From Branchiostoma lanceolatum (lineage: Eukaryota; Chordata; Leptocardii; Amphioxiformes; Branchiostomatidae), in contig NC_089723.1 of NCBI RefSeq assembly GCF_035083965.1, positions 30,445,193 through 30,509,192 of the forward strand: a stretch of 64,000 nt of DNA, given 5' to 3'. Below, piece after piece: positions 12,001 to 21,470 of this stretch (position 1 is the stretch's first letter; each line of letters opens with the position of its first letter). The notes beneath the pieces were generated by a model. The model ran no database searches. It was not told where the DNA came from and saw nothing but the letters and a program-made list of their open reading frames with translations. The position numbers and the translations under genes are program-made.

Positions 12001-12514
12001 TGTATACAGAGACAACTTTTCTTCCCAAAAATTTGGTCGAGATATTTAAATCGCCACTAAGAATGCCAGTGCCGTGATATCAGGTGTGTATTGATTTGAT
12101 CTGAAATATCACTTGATATGATGTGATGTGATGATATGATATGATATGATAAGATATAATATGATATGATATGATATGATATGATATGATACGATACGAT
12201 ATTAAAGCACATGTTAGTATTACATGGCCGGCCGGTGGTGTTTGATTAATTACTTTTTTTAGCATTGGGCCATAGCTGGTTCATTGAAACACTGTATTCA
12301 CATCTTTGATGAAATGCACACACAAAAAATATTGTAGAGAAAAAAGAATCGTAACAAAAAAGAAAAGACACCGTTGGTCATATAGGTCTCGACTCTCACC
12401 TGACTTGCCAGTTCCCTCGCATCCCAACATGGCGATGTTGTACTCGGGAACGGTGGCAGCAGTTTTCTCTCGGTGGTGAGAGTTTCCCGACACTTTCTGT
12501 CGCAGCCTGGACAT
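1..12514 (-). CDS. RASL12: RASL12-like Ras-family small GTPase, 5' four coding exons (continues beyond position 1)
   Basis: Coding exons, minus strand: 12514-12400, 767-711, 587-514 and 75-1; all junctions are GT-AG and the phases agree (107 codons in the window). Exon 1 starts at an ATG in good context (GCCAAGATGTCC) and ends in the P-loop GCEGTGKS. Exon 2 reads ALTVKFLTRRFINEYDPNL (switch I region), exon 3 EDTYTKEETVDNQPSVVKIM then DTAKQ (G3 region), exon 4 contains NDRYLRWADAFIVVYSIN. From memory this matches human RASL12 nearly segment by segment (SALTVKFLTKRFISEYDPNL, EDTYSSEETVDHQP). RASL12 is a poorly characterised Ras-like GTPase without a CAAX box. The residue at Ras position 12 is Glu and the usual DTAGQ is DTAKQ, so GTP hydrolysis is probably atypical. 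The G4/G5 motifs and C-terminus lie outside the window. Intron 1 is 11.6 kb. Confidence 0.9.
846..1234. repeat. (GAGT)n microsatellite, interrupted by a small inverted-repeat element
   Basis: Nearly perfect GAGT tetranucleotide repeat in two blocks, about 846-922 and 1050-1234. The blocks are separated by roughly 128 bases of non-repeat DNA whose two ends are inverted copies of each other. Confidence 0.95.
921..1049. mobile_element. Short MITE inserted in the GAGT microsatellite
   Basis: The left end GTAGACTCTACCAGTCTCCC and the right end GGGAGACTGGTAGAGTCTAG are inverted repeats of about 20 bases. The interior (TAGAAATTGGCCAAATAGAG and GGGAGTCGGCTACGGA) matches the longer copies at 3838-4072 and 8904-9106, so this is a compact member of the same family. 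Confidence 0.8.
1563..1749. mobile_element. MITE of the 'TACTGTAAA / TTCGCGGTGGTTTTA' family, copy 1
   Basis: The ends ATACTGTAAAAGGGGAAATG and CATTTCCTCTTTTACAGTAT are inverted repeats. The interior carries the family hallmark of repeated 'GTTCGCGGTGGTTTTAAGTTCGCG' blocks in both orientations. The flanks are TA-rich. No coding capacity; non-autonomous. Confidence 0.85.
1835..2032. mobile_element. MITE of the 'TACTGTAAA' family, copy 2
   Basis: Left end TTACTGTAAATGCATAAATG and right end CATTTACAGTAT are inverted, with the same TTCGCGGTGGTT interior and GGTAGGGAGAAAA block as copy 1, only 86 bases away. Confidence 0.8.
3260..3396 (-). repeat. tRNA-derived SINE, copy 1 (truncated)
   Basis: On the minus strand this reads like a tRNA-headed SINE: a box-A-like start, 'GCAGCCTCACACTTCAGCTC', then 'CCGGTTCAACTTCAAGTCCT' as a box-B-like element, and the 'GACCCGTCTTT'-type tail shared with 59563-59708. 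The tRNA head is cut by the small inverted-repeat element that begins at 3384. Confidence 0.7.
3384..3717. mobile_element. MITE of the 'TAGYCTCTACCAG' family
   Basis: The left end TAGTCTCTACCAGACTAACT and the right end GCCTGATGGAGGCTACC are imperfect inverted repeats. The left arm (CTACGCCAGCTATAGGGAGA) recurs almost exactly at 13388-13408. The internal block 'GGAAGTTTGGCCACCAGAGG' recurs at 13732-13760. Confidence 0.6.
3838..4072. mobile_element. MITE of the 'TAGCCTCTACCAGGC' family, longer copy
   Basis: The left arm TAGCCTCCTGGTCACTACCA is imperfectly inverted to the right arm GGGCCTGGTAGAGGCTAGGG. Inside are 'TAGAAATTGGCCAAGTAGAC' and its inverted partner 'TTGGTCAATTTCTATTATAT'. No coding capacity. 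Confidence 0.75.
4930..5030. repeat. Partial copy of the 'TAGYCTCTACCAG' MITE family
   Basis: 'GGACTGACTCC…', 'TTTGGGCCGAATTCTACAAT' and 'AGGAAGGCTTAGTGGATGCT' correspond to the right half of the copy at 13795-13885. The left half is missing. Confidence 0.5.
5370..5600. repeat. Interspersed repeat family with 'GGTACTGCAGCAGAAC' core, copy 1
   Basis: The string of 'TGTGTCTGTCTGTGCATAAC', 'TTTGGTATGTTTGGTAGG', 'CGGTACTGCAGCAGAACGTC' and 'TCGTGTTCCAGACATGCTAT' recurs in order at 16428-16700, 32200-32640 and 58440-58730. No ends or coding sequence could be defined. Confidence 0.6.
6538..7309 (+). mobile_element. Harbinger-like TIR DNA transposon, non-autonomous, with SANT-type ORF fragment
   Basis: The ends are near-perfect inverted repeats of at least 60 bases starting GACCCCGTTCACACTCATTT, flanked by ATA on both sides as a 3-bp target duplication. 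Both termini carry many reiterated ATCGCGATTGAA half-palindromes, which look like transposase-binding sites. A reading frame beginning at 6918 encodes a lysine-rich start followed by GGRWRDEETRVLIAIWGREE, a Myb/SANT-like (trihelix) DNA-binding segment of the type carried by Harbinger accessory proteins. It stops at 7076 after about 50 residues, so the protein is truncated. No DDE nuclease is present. The superfamily assignment is an inference. Confidence 0.75.
6918..7076 (+). pseudogene. Truncated Myb/SANT-like domain ORF of the Harbinger-like element
   Basis: ATG at 6918 opens a frame starting MPKKKNETPSVTSAGG, then RWRDEETRVLIAIWGREEVQ and GKCHRKRDIYRTK before a stop at 7074-7076. Spaced tryptophans and the basic 'HRKRDIY' stretch fit the first two helices of a MADF/SANT/trihelix fold; the third helix is missing. 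It lies wholly inside the inverted-repeat element and is most likely a remnant. Confidence 0.5.
8355..8690. repeat. Interspersed repeat family B, copy 1
   Basis: Shares an ordered set of blocks (GGAAATATTCTGGATA, ATGATTTCATACTTTGGGCG, AAGAGCCCAAAAAAGCAAGC, TCATCACACAACGACATTG, TTGATATGCAATTA) with 10795-11140 and with the interrupted copy 16698-18015. No convincing coding sequence. Confidence 0.7.
8904..9106. mobile_element. MITE of the 'TAGCCTCTACCAGGC' family, copy in RASL12 intron 1
   Basis: Starts GTAGCCTCTACCAGGCTCCA and ends in AAAGAGGCTAG. The interior closely follows 3838-4072: TAGAAATTGGCCAAATAGAC, GGATAACATGCCAGAGAAGT and CCGACTCCCTTAGTATACTA. The right arm carries a small insertion that weakens the terminal repeat. 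Confidence 0.75.
9552..9609. repeat. Long perfect hairpin
   Basis: GATCCTGTCAGCAGTG is followed after a 10-base loop by CACTGCTGACAGGAT. Each arm also contains the small palindrome CAGGATGATCCTG, so the structure is a palindrome of palindromes. Confidence 0.8.
10738..10754. repeat. Poly-G tract
   Basis: An uninterrupted run of about 16 G residues. Similar homopolymers lie near 11737 (G) and 58614-58630 (C). Confidence 0.9.
10795..11140. repeat. Interspersed repeat family B, diverged copy 2
   Basis: Blocks 'AACTTCATACTTTAAGCATT', 'GTGAGTTCTCACATCACACC' and 'TATAGAAATGAATACATAAA' align in order with the copies at 8355-8690 and 16698-18015, at visibly lower identity. Confidence 0.55.
12112..12203. 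repeat. (ATATG)n pentanucleotide microsatellite
   Basis: About 18 units of GATAT/ATATG with a few substitutions, in RASL12 intron 1 some 200 bases downstream of exon 1. Confidence 0.9.
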
Positions 12515-13260
12515 CTTGGCGCGAAGCCCTGAGGTCAGTCAAGGGAAGGAGGGCTAGGGAGAGTTCAGCAAGTCGGTCGCGTTGTTTCCGGGGCTGGTAA
12601 AATACTCTAGACCGCAGCTCCGGTGTGTAGATAGGATAGCAGGAAGACGAAACTTTGGGTACAAAACACACAGAGATGGACCCGCGCGACGTTCTCAGAA
12701 AGGCGTGACGGAAGGCTCAGGACTCCCCCGTCGGTACAACCCGCCGAGCAGAGCCGCCAACGTTCCTGCGGAGGGACGATGCTGATTACCTAGACGTCAC
12801 CGGCGGCACGCAACACATGGAGACAATCAGAGCCAGGCGGGGCTGTGTGGGGGGAAGACTGCCCCGGGACTCGTCCATGTCCCGTCCACTGTCAGCCACA
12901 GCTCGACTTGCCAGAGCAAACAAACAGCACGTCTCGGAATAGGACGGCTTCCATTCACTGCAAACACACGGGGCCCGGCCGCCTCTCCAATAACCTCAAA
13001 TCCCCTCCCAATGGTGCTCCCTCAGTCAGGCACCCGGATCCGGCGGCTTGGAACACACGAGCGGCGGCCTACCAGCCCTGCATGTATGAAAGGACGCAAA
13101 CTCTTCAGGGTTGCCCGCCGCTAAACAAAGAGGAGGAATGGCACGCTTGTGCTGCTACCACTGCGCTAGAGAGAGAGGAGAGAGATGCCAGAATATCCCT
13201 GGCTGAAATCCGATAAACAAAGAAGTAACAGAAGGCGCGCGCCGGTGTCGATGACACAGC
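12515..13260 (-). promoter_or_regulatory. GC-rich 5' flank / probable promoter and 5' UTR of the RASL12-like gene
   Basis: About 750 bases directly upstream of the RASL12 start codon are clearly more GC- and CpG-rich than the surrounding AT-rich DNA. Open frames here on both strands look like by-products of that composition; none resembles a known protein. A promoter plus 5' UTR is the simplest reading. No TATA box or defined start site could be assigned. Confidence 0.4.
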
Positions 13261-13373
13261 GTAGACGTTAATGGAGGGAAGTGTTTACTTTTGTGGTGGC
13301 GTAAGGAAAGCCAGGATGATGAGTACAATCCCGCCCACCAGCGCCCTGACCCGACATGCGCATATCCAGGGGT

Positions 13374-13885
13374 AGTCTCTACCAGACTAACTACGCCGGC
13401 TATAGGGAGAATACTGTTATTCACTTTATCTTCACGGTAGCAAAATTTCACGGTGTAAGGAAAATGGACATTTTCACTGAACTTTAACTTCACGGTGGCG
13501 GCAAGTGATTTACAGAACCTATGTGTGAAGGAATCATTGTAATGAAAGTTTCTTGCAAGTTCTTGCCCGTAGGCTAATCTTAAATACATACTAATAACAT
13601 GAAAAGAACGGACAGACAGTGAACAATAGAGTATTATGATAACAACAGTTTTTTTACGGTGATGATAAGTTCACGGTACAGAGGTGACTGTGAAAACAGT
13701 GAACAAGAAACAAGAATTACAGTATTTGCCAGGGAAGTTTTGCCACCATAGGGTTTCATATGCAGGCAAGGGGGAGATGTTAACCTTACCGTGGACTGAC
13801 TTTCCTAGCCAATTATTCCCTTTTTGCCGAATTCTACTATCCCTTACCCCCCGTGGGAAGGCCTGGTGGAGGCTAACCCAGGGGC
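13374..13885. mobile_element. MITE of the 'TAGYCTCTACCAG' family, interrupted copy
   Basis: The left arm TAGTCTCTACCAGACTAACT and the right arm AGGCCTGGTGGAGGCTAAC match the element at 3384-3717. About 300 bases of unrelated DNA (roughly 13420-13720), with repeated TTCACGGT blocks in both orientations, separate the two halves and may be a second small element nested in the first. Confidence 0.6.
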
Positions 13886-14382
13886 CCCCTGCATCTGTTG
13901 TATATACAGTCTGTCCAACAGAAGTTGTTACACGACTAATTAGTAAAAGATTTCGATCAGAAAACAACTTTGAGCATCTGTTCAGCACGGGATTTTAATT
14001 AGCAGGCCTTGATTAAGATAAGGGATACTTCGATAGAGTCTTACGTAGCAATAAGTGACATGGCCTTGTTTTTTTACTTGAAATCCCACTTGACGTATTG
14101 ATCTAAACATTTTGAGTCTTTGTCAATACTAGAATCAGTATCCGGTTTGCTGGTAAACTATGGTGAAAGTAGCGCATGCATTTGAACTTAGTATGAATCA
14201 TATAGATTTGCGATTTCACCAGCACGTATCATCTCAAATCTCAGTCGTATACGCTACATTGTTTTCTTCTGGAATTTACTAAACCTAGTTAATTGTGCGT
14301 ATGTACAACTATGAACTTCGCTCGTCCACAAACAGACAAATCGAAACACTGTCCTTAAAATCTTACAACATCCAATAATTAA

Positions 14383-14620
14383 GGGCGGGCTCACACTTAT
14401 GCGTATATCAAGTCTGTATGAGTTCCGTACCGAAATATTTTGTTTCGCTTATGCAGAATTTGCGGCCAAAGAAGCCGTTTTTCGGTTCGACAACCAGGCT
14501 GCACAACGGTGGCTCAAAGGTACGTACACCTTCTTCCCTGCAAAGTTTAACTAAGCCAAAAAATTCCAATACGTAACTCATACGGACTTGATATACGTGC
14601 AAGGATGACCCCCCCCCCCC
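14383..14620. mobile_element. TIR element family 'GGGCSSGYTCACAC', copy 1
   Basis: The left part (GGGCGGGCTCACACTTATGC, then ATATCAAGTCTGTATGAGTT) is inverted relative to AACTCATACGGACTTGATAT near 14573-14592. The internal segment 'GCAGAATTTGCGGCCAAAGA' corresponds to 'AAAGTTTGCGGCCGAGGAAG' in the copy at 52335-52553. The right end is disturbed by a poly-C tract. Confidence 0.65.
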
Positions 14621-15339
14621 CCCTAAATACCGTTCCGGTAATGGATTAATATAGGCAGTAGGTACACCCCGACATTCCCTGACAAAACCAGCGCAAGTCC
14701 TCAAATGACATCTAAAAAGTTAAAGGAGGAAAAATTGACAAAGTAAGAGAAAGAAATAGGCAAACGTCTTGTGCATTATGCCAGCTGTTTACTTGAGACT
14801 AAAATCAGCGGAGATAGACAATTCCCACAAGACTACACCGTGTACGGGCCTGAAGTCACCCACCTGTTACTGACGTGCTGGAGGAGTTAGGTTGCAGCAC
14901 AACTATTGCTGAAAAACGAGGACAATGTGCGAGGTGGAGGGGACGCTGTCCACACCGCTTGGTGGAGCCGTATATGTCTATTATAGATATCTTACTTACG
15001 GTGTAAACATGACTTTAGTCGGTGATTGAACTAATTGGGGATTATCACGCGGAAGCTTAAGGGTGCTTGGGTTATGCTTCGGTCACTATTGGAAAAAGGG
15101 ACCCCGCCGTTCACTGGCTGTTTTTGGCACTTTCGGGCGTAACCCTTGCGACTATCGGGCTATTTTGGGGCTCGGTCGGGCCCCGCGGTGGCTTTAACTC
15201 GGATTTGAATTCAACGCAGGACAAATTTCTGGCTTCGGGGCCCGGCCGGGACTACGCAATTGGGACCAAAGCATTAGCGAACGACGGTGAACTGTTGAAC
15301 TCAGTGACATGGAGTAAAATGTCGTTAAGTAAGCGAGGA

Positions 15340-15516
15340 TTTGATTTCGCGTAGAGAGAAAATGGAGTGTTCGCGGCGGTTTTGAGTTCGAGGTTAAGGC
15401 AAAGGGGCGGCGGGCAGATGGAACAAGCATTTTCGTGGTGGTTTTACGTTCGCAGTGAAGTTACAATGACCGCGAAAACCGCGAACATTAAATCACCGCG
15501 AAAAGTTCAACAGTAT
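15340..15516. mobile_element. MITE of the 'TACTGTAAA / TTCGCGG' family, copy 3 (left end degraded)
   Basis: Contains 'TTCGCGTAGAGAGAAAATGG', 'GTGTTCGCGGCGGTTTTGAG', 'GTGGTTTTACGTTCGCAGTG' and the right end 'GAAAAGTTCAACAGTAT'. The order matches copies 1 and 2. Confidence 0.6.
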
Positions 15517-16427
15517 ATTCTATAGGTACATGTATATAGGTCACAGAAATCGTGATCCCAAAAGTTTTGTTTTTCTCGTATTAGGATAGCAGTGACTCTC
15601 ACACTTTGTAAGACAAGTATGTATAAGAGTTTTAAGTTTGAGCTAGCATGATGTGCTCTCTTTCGCAACACAGCCGCGATCTCATGATCACTGACACGGG
15701 GGAAAGTTTGTATGCTGCACCTAAGAAGGACGGTCTCAAGGGGGCGCTGTTGTAAGCGTGGCTTATGGAGATTTTCTGTACAGCTGTATGGAAGATGCAA
15801 CTTCGCTATTGTACGGCACAAATGATCGGTTGGCAGGAAAATAGTGACTTTGATACTGGGGCAATCTGTTCATTCTGCACATACGAAGGACAACCTCAAG
15901 GGGGCGCTTTTATGAGGGTGACTTGCTGTCTTTAAAAAAATGGTTTCGGTACTGAAGCCTATGACTTCTGGTCACCTACGTGACAACTTTAGCAAACATA
16001 TAAATTTCGTTATCTGAGGGGCATTCGGGTTATACAGGCAGAGTGTCAAGAAGCCGTTTGGGGAAATAACTTGGAACAATTGATGTGGCCCAGGGTTAGG
16101 ACGCTCTGTTGTTTTTGGAGAGATATCACGATATTTGATTGATTGATTGATTGATGACGTGTGAATCCTCGGTAAGGGGATCTCTCAGGTTGAAGTTGAC
16201 GGTCAGGAATCCCACATGTGACTCAAATAACGCCAAAGTGTTGATACTCAGGGAGACAAGAAGTTTATCTTGGCCAAGACTCGGAAAGACCCAGCCTCCT
16301 TCTAGACGCTACTGTAGGAGCCAATGAAAATAGTGTCTAGATGATGTAGGATACGAAGTTGGTGTTCTCGCCTTTTGTTTTTCAGAAAATAACACATGGT
16401 AAATGGTACCGCGGTCAGTGTTGTTTA

Positions 16428-16697
16428 TTACCTTCGCCTTGACAGTTATGTTCTCGAGTCTGTGTGTCTGTACGTGTGTCTATGCATCTGTTTTTTATTT
16501 TGTTTGTTTGTTTGTTTGTTTGTTTGTTTGTTTGTTTGCTGAGAACGGCATAACTCGATGAGTTATGGATTAATATTAACTATATTTGGTATGTTGGAGG
16601 GTGTTGGCAAAATGAAGAAATAATTGGACCATGGATCCCCTGGTAACTTCCCTTGGTACTGCAGCTGGACTTGCGGTTTTTATATCTCGTGATTCTT
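16428..16697. repeat. Interspersed 'GGTACTGCAG' repeat family, copy 2, with (GTTT)n
   Basis: Opens with 'TACCTTCGCCTTGACAGTTA', contains a (TTTG)n run at 16497-16540, then 'TTTGGTATGTTGGAGG' and 'CTTGGTACTGCAGCTGGACT', parallel to 5370-5600. Confidence 0.6.
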
Positions 16698-18015
16698 TAA
16701 AGGTGCCCTAAGCGATTTCAGGGGGTAAAACTGGAAATATTCTGGATAAAGCAATCTATATGAAATTGACATTTACTTCCCCATATTAGCACATTTTCAT
16801 CATTATTTCATACTTTGGGCATTTAAAAAGAGCACAGAAACAAGCTGCTAAAGGAGCATTTTATCTATTGGTACAGTAGAATCCGCTTAACTGCACCACC
16901 CATTTGTCAGCGTTTTTGGTGCAATTATCCGGCTGGTGCAATTATGCGAAATGCCCAGCTGGACCGCACCACCATGGGCAAGGGGGTGTATTGTTAGTCA
17001 GAAACACTAGCACAAAGGAAACAGACGACATTATTCAGTTATTAACTTTATTTATCGACCCTTTGCTGAAAATAAGGAAATGACTACGAACCTGTTTTAA
17101 AAGATTTTGCATTCTTTCATTTTTCCATGCGATCTACCGCATTACAACACACGTAATGTTACAGGGGAGGCATTCTGAAACATGCCACTCATGGGATAAC
17201 AGTTTTTGTGTTACATTACGTAGGGTGCAGTTGTCGATTTACGTAAATCATGTACCGCCATGAAACTAGGAATTTAAACTAAAACTTGGTTACTGATTAT
17301 GGGTGACCCGCCCGGGACTACCCATACGATTCCTATCAACGTAACTGTCAATGGAGACCGCCTTCTTTTGTTACTCAAAACAGTTTTAAACATATTGGCG
17401 GTATTGCGCCTTTACACCGGCAGGTATCGGCTCATTTGTACCGCGTTTGCCGATTTTAGCGCACCTTTTCAGTTAACTTGTCGAGGATTTTTGAAAAAAA
17501 ATGGTGCAGTTATCCGGCATTGGTGACCATGCGCGGTGCAGATATGCGGAGTCACTAACAATGCAGTGAATGGGAATCGGTTTGGGATTTTGGGATTCGG
17601 TGCAATTAAATGGAAGGTGCGTTTATCCGAGGTGCAATTAAGTGGCTTCGTCTGTACCACCCAATAATCAGCCCACAATCCAGCCATAACCGTTTTCTGT
17701 GTCGACAATTTTCGGCCGCGTGACGTCACAATGCCCGAGCACATTGAGTATGACCACGTGATCATTTCTCCGGAAGCGTTTGGGACTTATCGGTCACAAT
17801 CGCGTATATGCATGTTCGGAAAATTTTAAATGATGGCTGGCCTCTAAGTGCTCAGATTTTCAATGAGTTCCCACCACACAACGACATCGAATCTTCGCTC
17901 CATGATGGTCGATATGCAATTGGATAGTGTTATGCAAACTTTCTATGGATAGAAATCACTAAAAAAAATAATTTTGAAAATACGAATTTCAACGCCCTAA
18001 TATTGCTTAGGTTGC
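16698..18015. repeat. Interspersed repeat family B, copy 3, split by a pogo-like insertion
   Basis: The left half 16698-16873 and right half 17655-18015 together reproduce the block order of 8355-8690. The break falls at 'TCTATTGG|TA|CCACCCAATAATCAG', where the uninterrupted copy reads 'TATATTGTGACCACACAAAA'. Confidence 0.75.
16874..17654. mobile_element. pogo/Tigger-like Tc1-mariner non-autonomous transposon (781 bp), TA target duplication
   Basis: Left terminus CAGTAGAATCCGCTTAACTG and right terminus (reverse complement) CAGACGAAGCCACTTAATTG are inverted repeats of the pogo/Tigger type, flanked on both sides by TA. Subterminal 'GGTGCAATTATCCGG'-like motifs recur at both ends. No transposase frame is visible, so it is a deletion derivative. 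Confidence 0.8.
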
Positions 18016-19720
18016 CTTTAATGGTAGATATAATTCTTGGAATCATGAAGAGGTGGTGTAGGCCTCGTAAGAGGTTCTAAAAACTTGTTTCCGACATTAA
18101 CATTTTAACATTTCTTCACAAATTATGCTAATAACTTCCGCATTTAGATAATATATATATATATGCAAATTAGGCCATTCAGCTGGAAGGTACAGGCCAT
18201 TAAAGTCATGTATCGCGTGTTTTTTTATGTGCAATTGTTTACGACGGATCAATGTTAATGTTGAACGTCTACAATTTGCATAGACTTCTGGTCGTTTCCC
18301 AAGCTATTCCCGTTGAGGTGCACCTCCCCCTACCGGATAAGGAAAAGGTGGGCGGGGACAGACCCCACTCCCTCCCGCCGGTAACTACCTTAGTATTCCT
18401 GCCTTTAAAGATGCACTATTTAGGATTTTGGCCCCAAAACTAAAAATATTCTTGTGAACAAATCTTAATGTGAGTGACATGTACAACCAGTTTTCAGAAT
18501 ATCGTCATTATTGTTCCTCATTTGCATGTTAGGTATCTGTTTATGTTCCGCCTGCCATGACTTACATGTGTTACATTGATTGAATTCCAGTCATGGAAAA
18601 CAGTGGAGTTATGGAAGTTCCTACTTAATTATGCAAATTAGGTCATTATTTTCATAATATGCATCTTATTGTGTACATCTCTACCTAAGCTACCTGCATG
18701 CCTAAAGTTATGTAAATCCGTCTTTTCTTTATTCAGTTATCCTATTTTGATGAAAACGCCCTTGCAGTCCCAACATTAAATGTTAGGGGCCCAGACTTGA
18801 CCCCACTTTGACCTGACGTCAAAAGCTATCTGCCACCACAGCATGTCCGGGATAAGGGATACATTGAAACACTGCTATGAAAGAAGTTTCTCATTAGTTA
18901 TACAAATGTCCTATTTTGCATAATTTGTATTTCACTTTGTTCGTAATTGTCTTAGCTACCAACATACCAAAAGTCATGAAAATCCGTTATTCCTTTCTTG
19001 AGTTATTCTCTTCGGAAATTATTGACAAAATCGAGAAATAACCTCAAGGGTGCCCAAATTTATGTCATCTCGTTCCGAGCACAAGAGCTATCTACCACCC
19101 AAAAATCGTGACCATAACATGTCCAGAACAAAAGATATCAAAAACGGAAGTTCCTCTGCAGTACCTAGGGAAGCCACTAGGGGGTCCAAAATGTAATCAT
19201 TTCCACTTTTTGTCACAATCTCATTTTATCTATTCATTTCACCAGGGAGAAATCACACTCAGGCCTGTGGCCTGTTTTTCAGGTGTCCCTGGAAACATGC
19301 AACACTCATTAAGTAGAACACACACACATTACATAGGTAAAACTAGCAATTCAGGTCAACTAACAGTAGAAATGTCCTATTATAATCCGTTTTTAAAAGC
19401 CGTTAACTTTGTCTTTGTTCAGCAGAGAGTTTATTCCACAGCGTTTGCCCCTGGTACTGTAAACTACCATCATGCCAAATATGAAACCAATCCATCCAGC
19501 CGTTCTCAATTTATCATGTTCACTAACAGATACACACGCCAACGCTGATGAAAATATCACCTCCAGGATATTTCATGGAGGTAATTAATCAACTGTCTGG
19601 ACGAATGAAAAAAAACGCTAGTTTTTATTACAGCGCTATATTTTCAGCGGGGGTGGTAACTTGGTGGTCAGTCGCCCACCTGGCTTCGAACAGAAGCGAA
19701 CTGCCACCGACGGTGGGCAA
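18015..19720. other. Intergenic, diverged interspersed repeats, no gene seen
   Basis: Segments such as 'AAGTCATGAAAATCCGTTAT' with 'TTCTTGAGTTATTCTCTTCG' and 'AAGCCACTAGGGGGTCCAAA' recur in part at 18710-18780, 32480-32530 and 40520-40620, so this is old interspersed-repeat material. The open frame at 19108-19548 runs through it and shows no recognisable domain. Confidence 0.5.
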
Positions 19721-19882
19721 GATCCGGAGTACTGTGGGCCTTAGCCGGCGCTGTACGGGACAGCAGACTATGGTGGGCCTTAGGTTGGGCTGTACGGGAC
19801 AACAGACTACGGTGGGCCTTAGCCGGGGCTGTACGGAACAACAGATTTATGTGGGCCTTGGCTGTGGTTGCACAAGCCGGTA
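19720..19882. repeat. 39-bp minisatellite, about four copies
   Basis: The unit starts GTGGGCCTTAGCCGG, continues CTGTACGGGACAACAGACTA, and repeats four times with substitutions. The unit length is a multiple of three, so a frame stays open across it, but nothing around it suggests translation. Confidence 0.85.
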
Positions 19883-19919
19883 AGATATTTCCTCGTGGAG
19901 ACTAGGGTTTGGGACAATC

Positions 19920-20140
19920 GCGGACTTTCATAGAACAGATTGGAATCGGAATCTCTACTAGGACAGATTGGAATTGAGATCTGTCCTAGGACAATTCGCG
20001 ATTCTTCTTGTACAGATTGCGATTACGATCTGTCCTATGACAAAAGTCTATTTTCATTTGATGGAAATTGGCATCTACATTGTATACTAAAACAATCCGT
20101 AATCTTAGTGGTACAAATTGTGATCGCAATCTGCCATAGG
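19920..20140. repeat. Degenerate tandem array with 'GGACAGATTG...GATCTGTCCTA' units
   Basis: Reiterated ACAGATTGGAATCGGAATCT / GATCTGTCCTAGGACAATTC-like units of about 55 bases with internal inverted symmetry, at least four units. 20170-21690 beyond it is AT-rich and holds no gene I can support. Confidence 0.5.
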
Positions 20141-21180
20141 AAAAACTATTTTTGTATAGTATCGTGTTAGATTAAAGGAAACAACAATATTTTCATAAAA
20201 CATGATTCTATTCAGAATTTACACAATTAGAACTAAGACAACTCAGGTTTGGTAATTTCAAATATCACTTAAATGTCATTTGGAAATATCAATGATGTGT
20301 GATATGACATCTCTATTAATTTCTAGATAATGGTAACAGCATTCTACCATTTTCTACGATTTTTAACCATAATAATCTACATTCTGTAAATGGGTCAGTG
20401 GGCTGTGAAGAAATCTCATGCATAGATATCTCACTACAAAGGACCCACCAGAATCCTGCCGTGAAATCTAAAAATATACAAAGGCAGACAATAGGGATGG
20501 ATCAGCATACTTATGGGGGCAATTACCCAAATCTACTTTTTAAAATGTTGTAGATATTTGTAAACATTTACAAGAGTGGAAGAATCACATACTAGATATT
20601 TGCAAATTATTCTAAATAAAGAGATTTTTGGGCAGTCAATTAAAACAAGTTTCCGAAATATCTAATTGGATTCAAATAAATTCAAACTTTCATGTTCAAT
20701 TTTTTTGGAAAAATGTAGAACTATTGTGACTTAAATTTTCTTTTATTCAAAATAATTCAAACTAATTACAAGTATCATTTTAAAACGCTCTTGGTGACTT
20801 CTAATGGACTCTTAAGTGGCTCATTCAAACTCGACATAATTATGTAACAATGTATATTCTAAACACAGGAATTATTGATACCCTGTACGTTACTTGATCT
20901 CGCACGCTCTCGTCAGACTGTGCTCTCGCGTGACCAAATTCAAAAATGGCGCACGAGATTTGAAATGCGTCCATCTATATGTCTCTACATATATATTCAG
21001 AAAAAAATTGTAAGAAATATTTTCCTATACCCCGGTACACGGTGGTTTATCTAAATTAGGTGGACGCTTCCATTTAATCAATGGATCACAGTAATAATAG
21101 TTATGACATTATATACATGCATATCATGTGTACCATTTTCCGAGGATCAAACAACCAACATGATGTCTGTAATGTCACAT

Positions 21181-21470
21181 ACGAAGGGTTTACAGAAAAA
21201 GCTGGGCTGTCTACAGATTTTCTTCCAGTCTTGGTTGAGTTGCTCATAGTGACCCTTATCCCCCAACAGTATGATTAGGTATTTGTTGTCGATTTGTTTT
21301 CTATCCAGCCCACCCACAGCTAGGATTGCCAATGACCCAAGAAAATTCCATTAGATGACAAACGGCCCAAAAAGGGTAGACAACCTTGTGGCCCAAAAAG
21401 GGTAGACAGTCCAGGGTAGACAGCTCAGGTAGACAGCCTAGCTTTTTCCGTAAACCCCTCATGCAAACAC
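21181..21470. repeat. Inverted pair of short copies upstream of the LRR gene
   Basis: GGGTTTACAGAAAAAGCTGG near 21186 and the inverted equivalent (reverse complement GGGGTTTACGGAAAAAGCTA) near 21441-21463 are arms of an imperfect inverted repeat. The spacer holds 'GGCCCAAAAAGGGTAGACA' twice in direct orientation. Confidence 0.6.

Larger units (their letters stand above)
768..12399. other. Intron 1 of the RASL12-like gene, packed with repeats
   Basis: This intron joins the P-loop exon to the switch I exon. I found no further exon on the minus strand inside it. It holds the GAGT microsatellite, at least three small inverted-repeat element families, a SINE, a Harbinger-like element with a SANT-type open frame, and an ATATG pentanucleotide repeat, listed separately. 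Stretches 4100-5370, 5600-6530, 7310-8350, 9110-9540 and 9610-10780 show no gene I can support. Confidence 0.7.

Noticed and set aside
12845..13216. 123-codon plus-strand frame in GC-rich DNA
   Set aside because: Composition-driven open frame opposite the RASL12 5' region; no domain, no splice signals.
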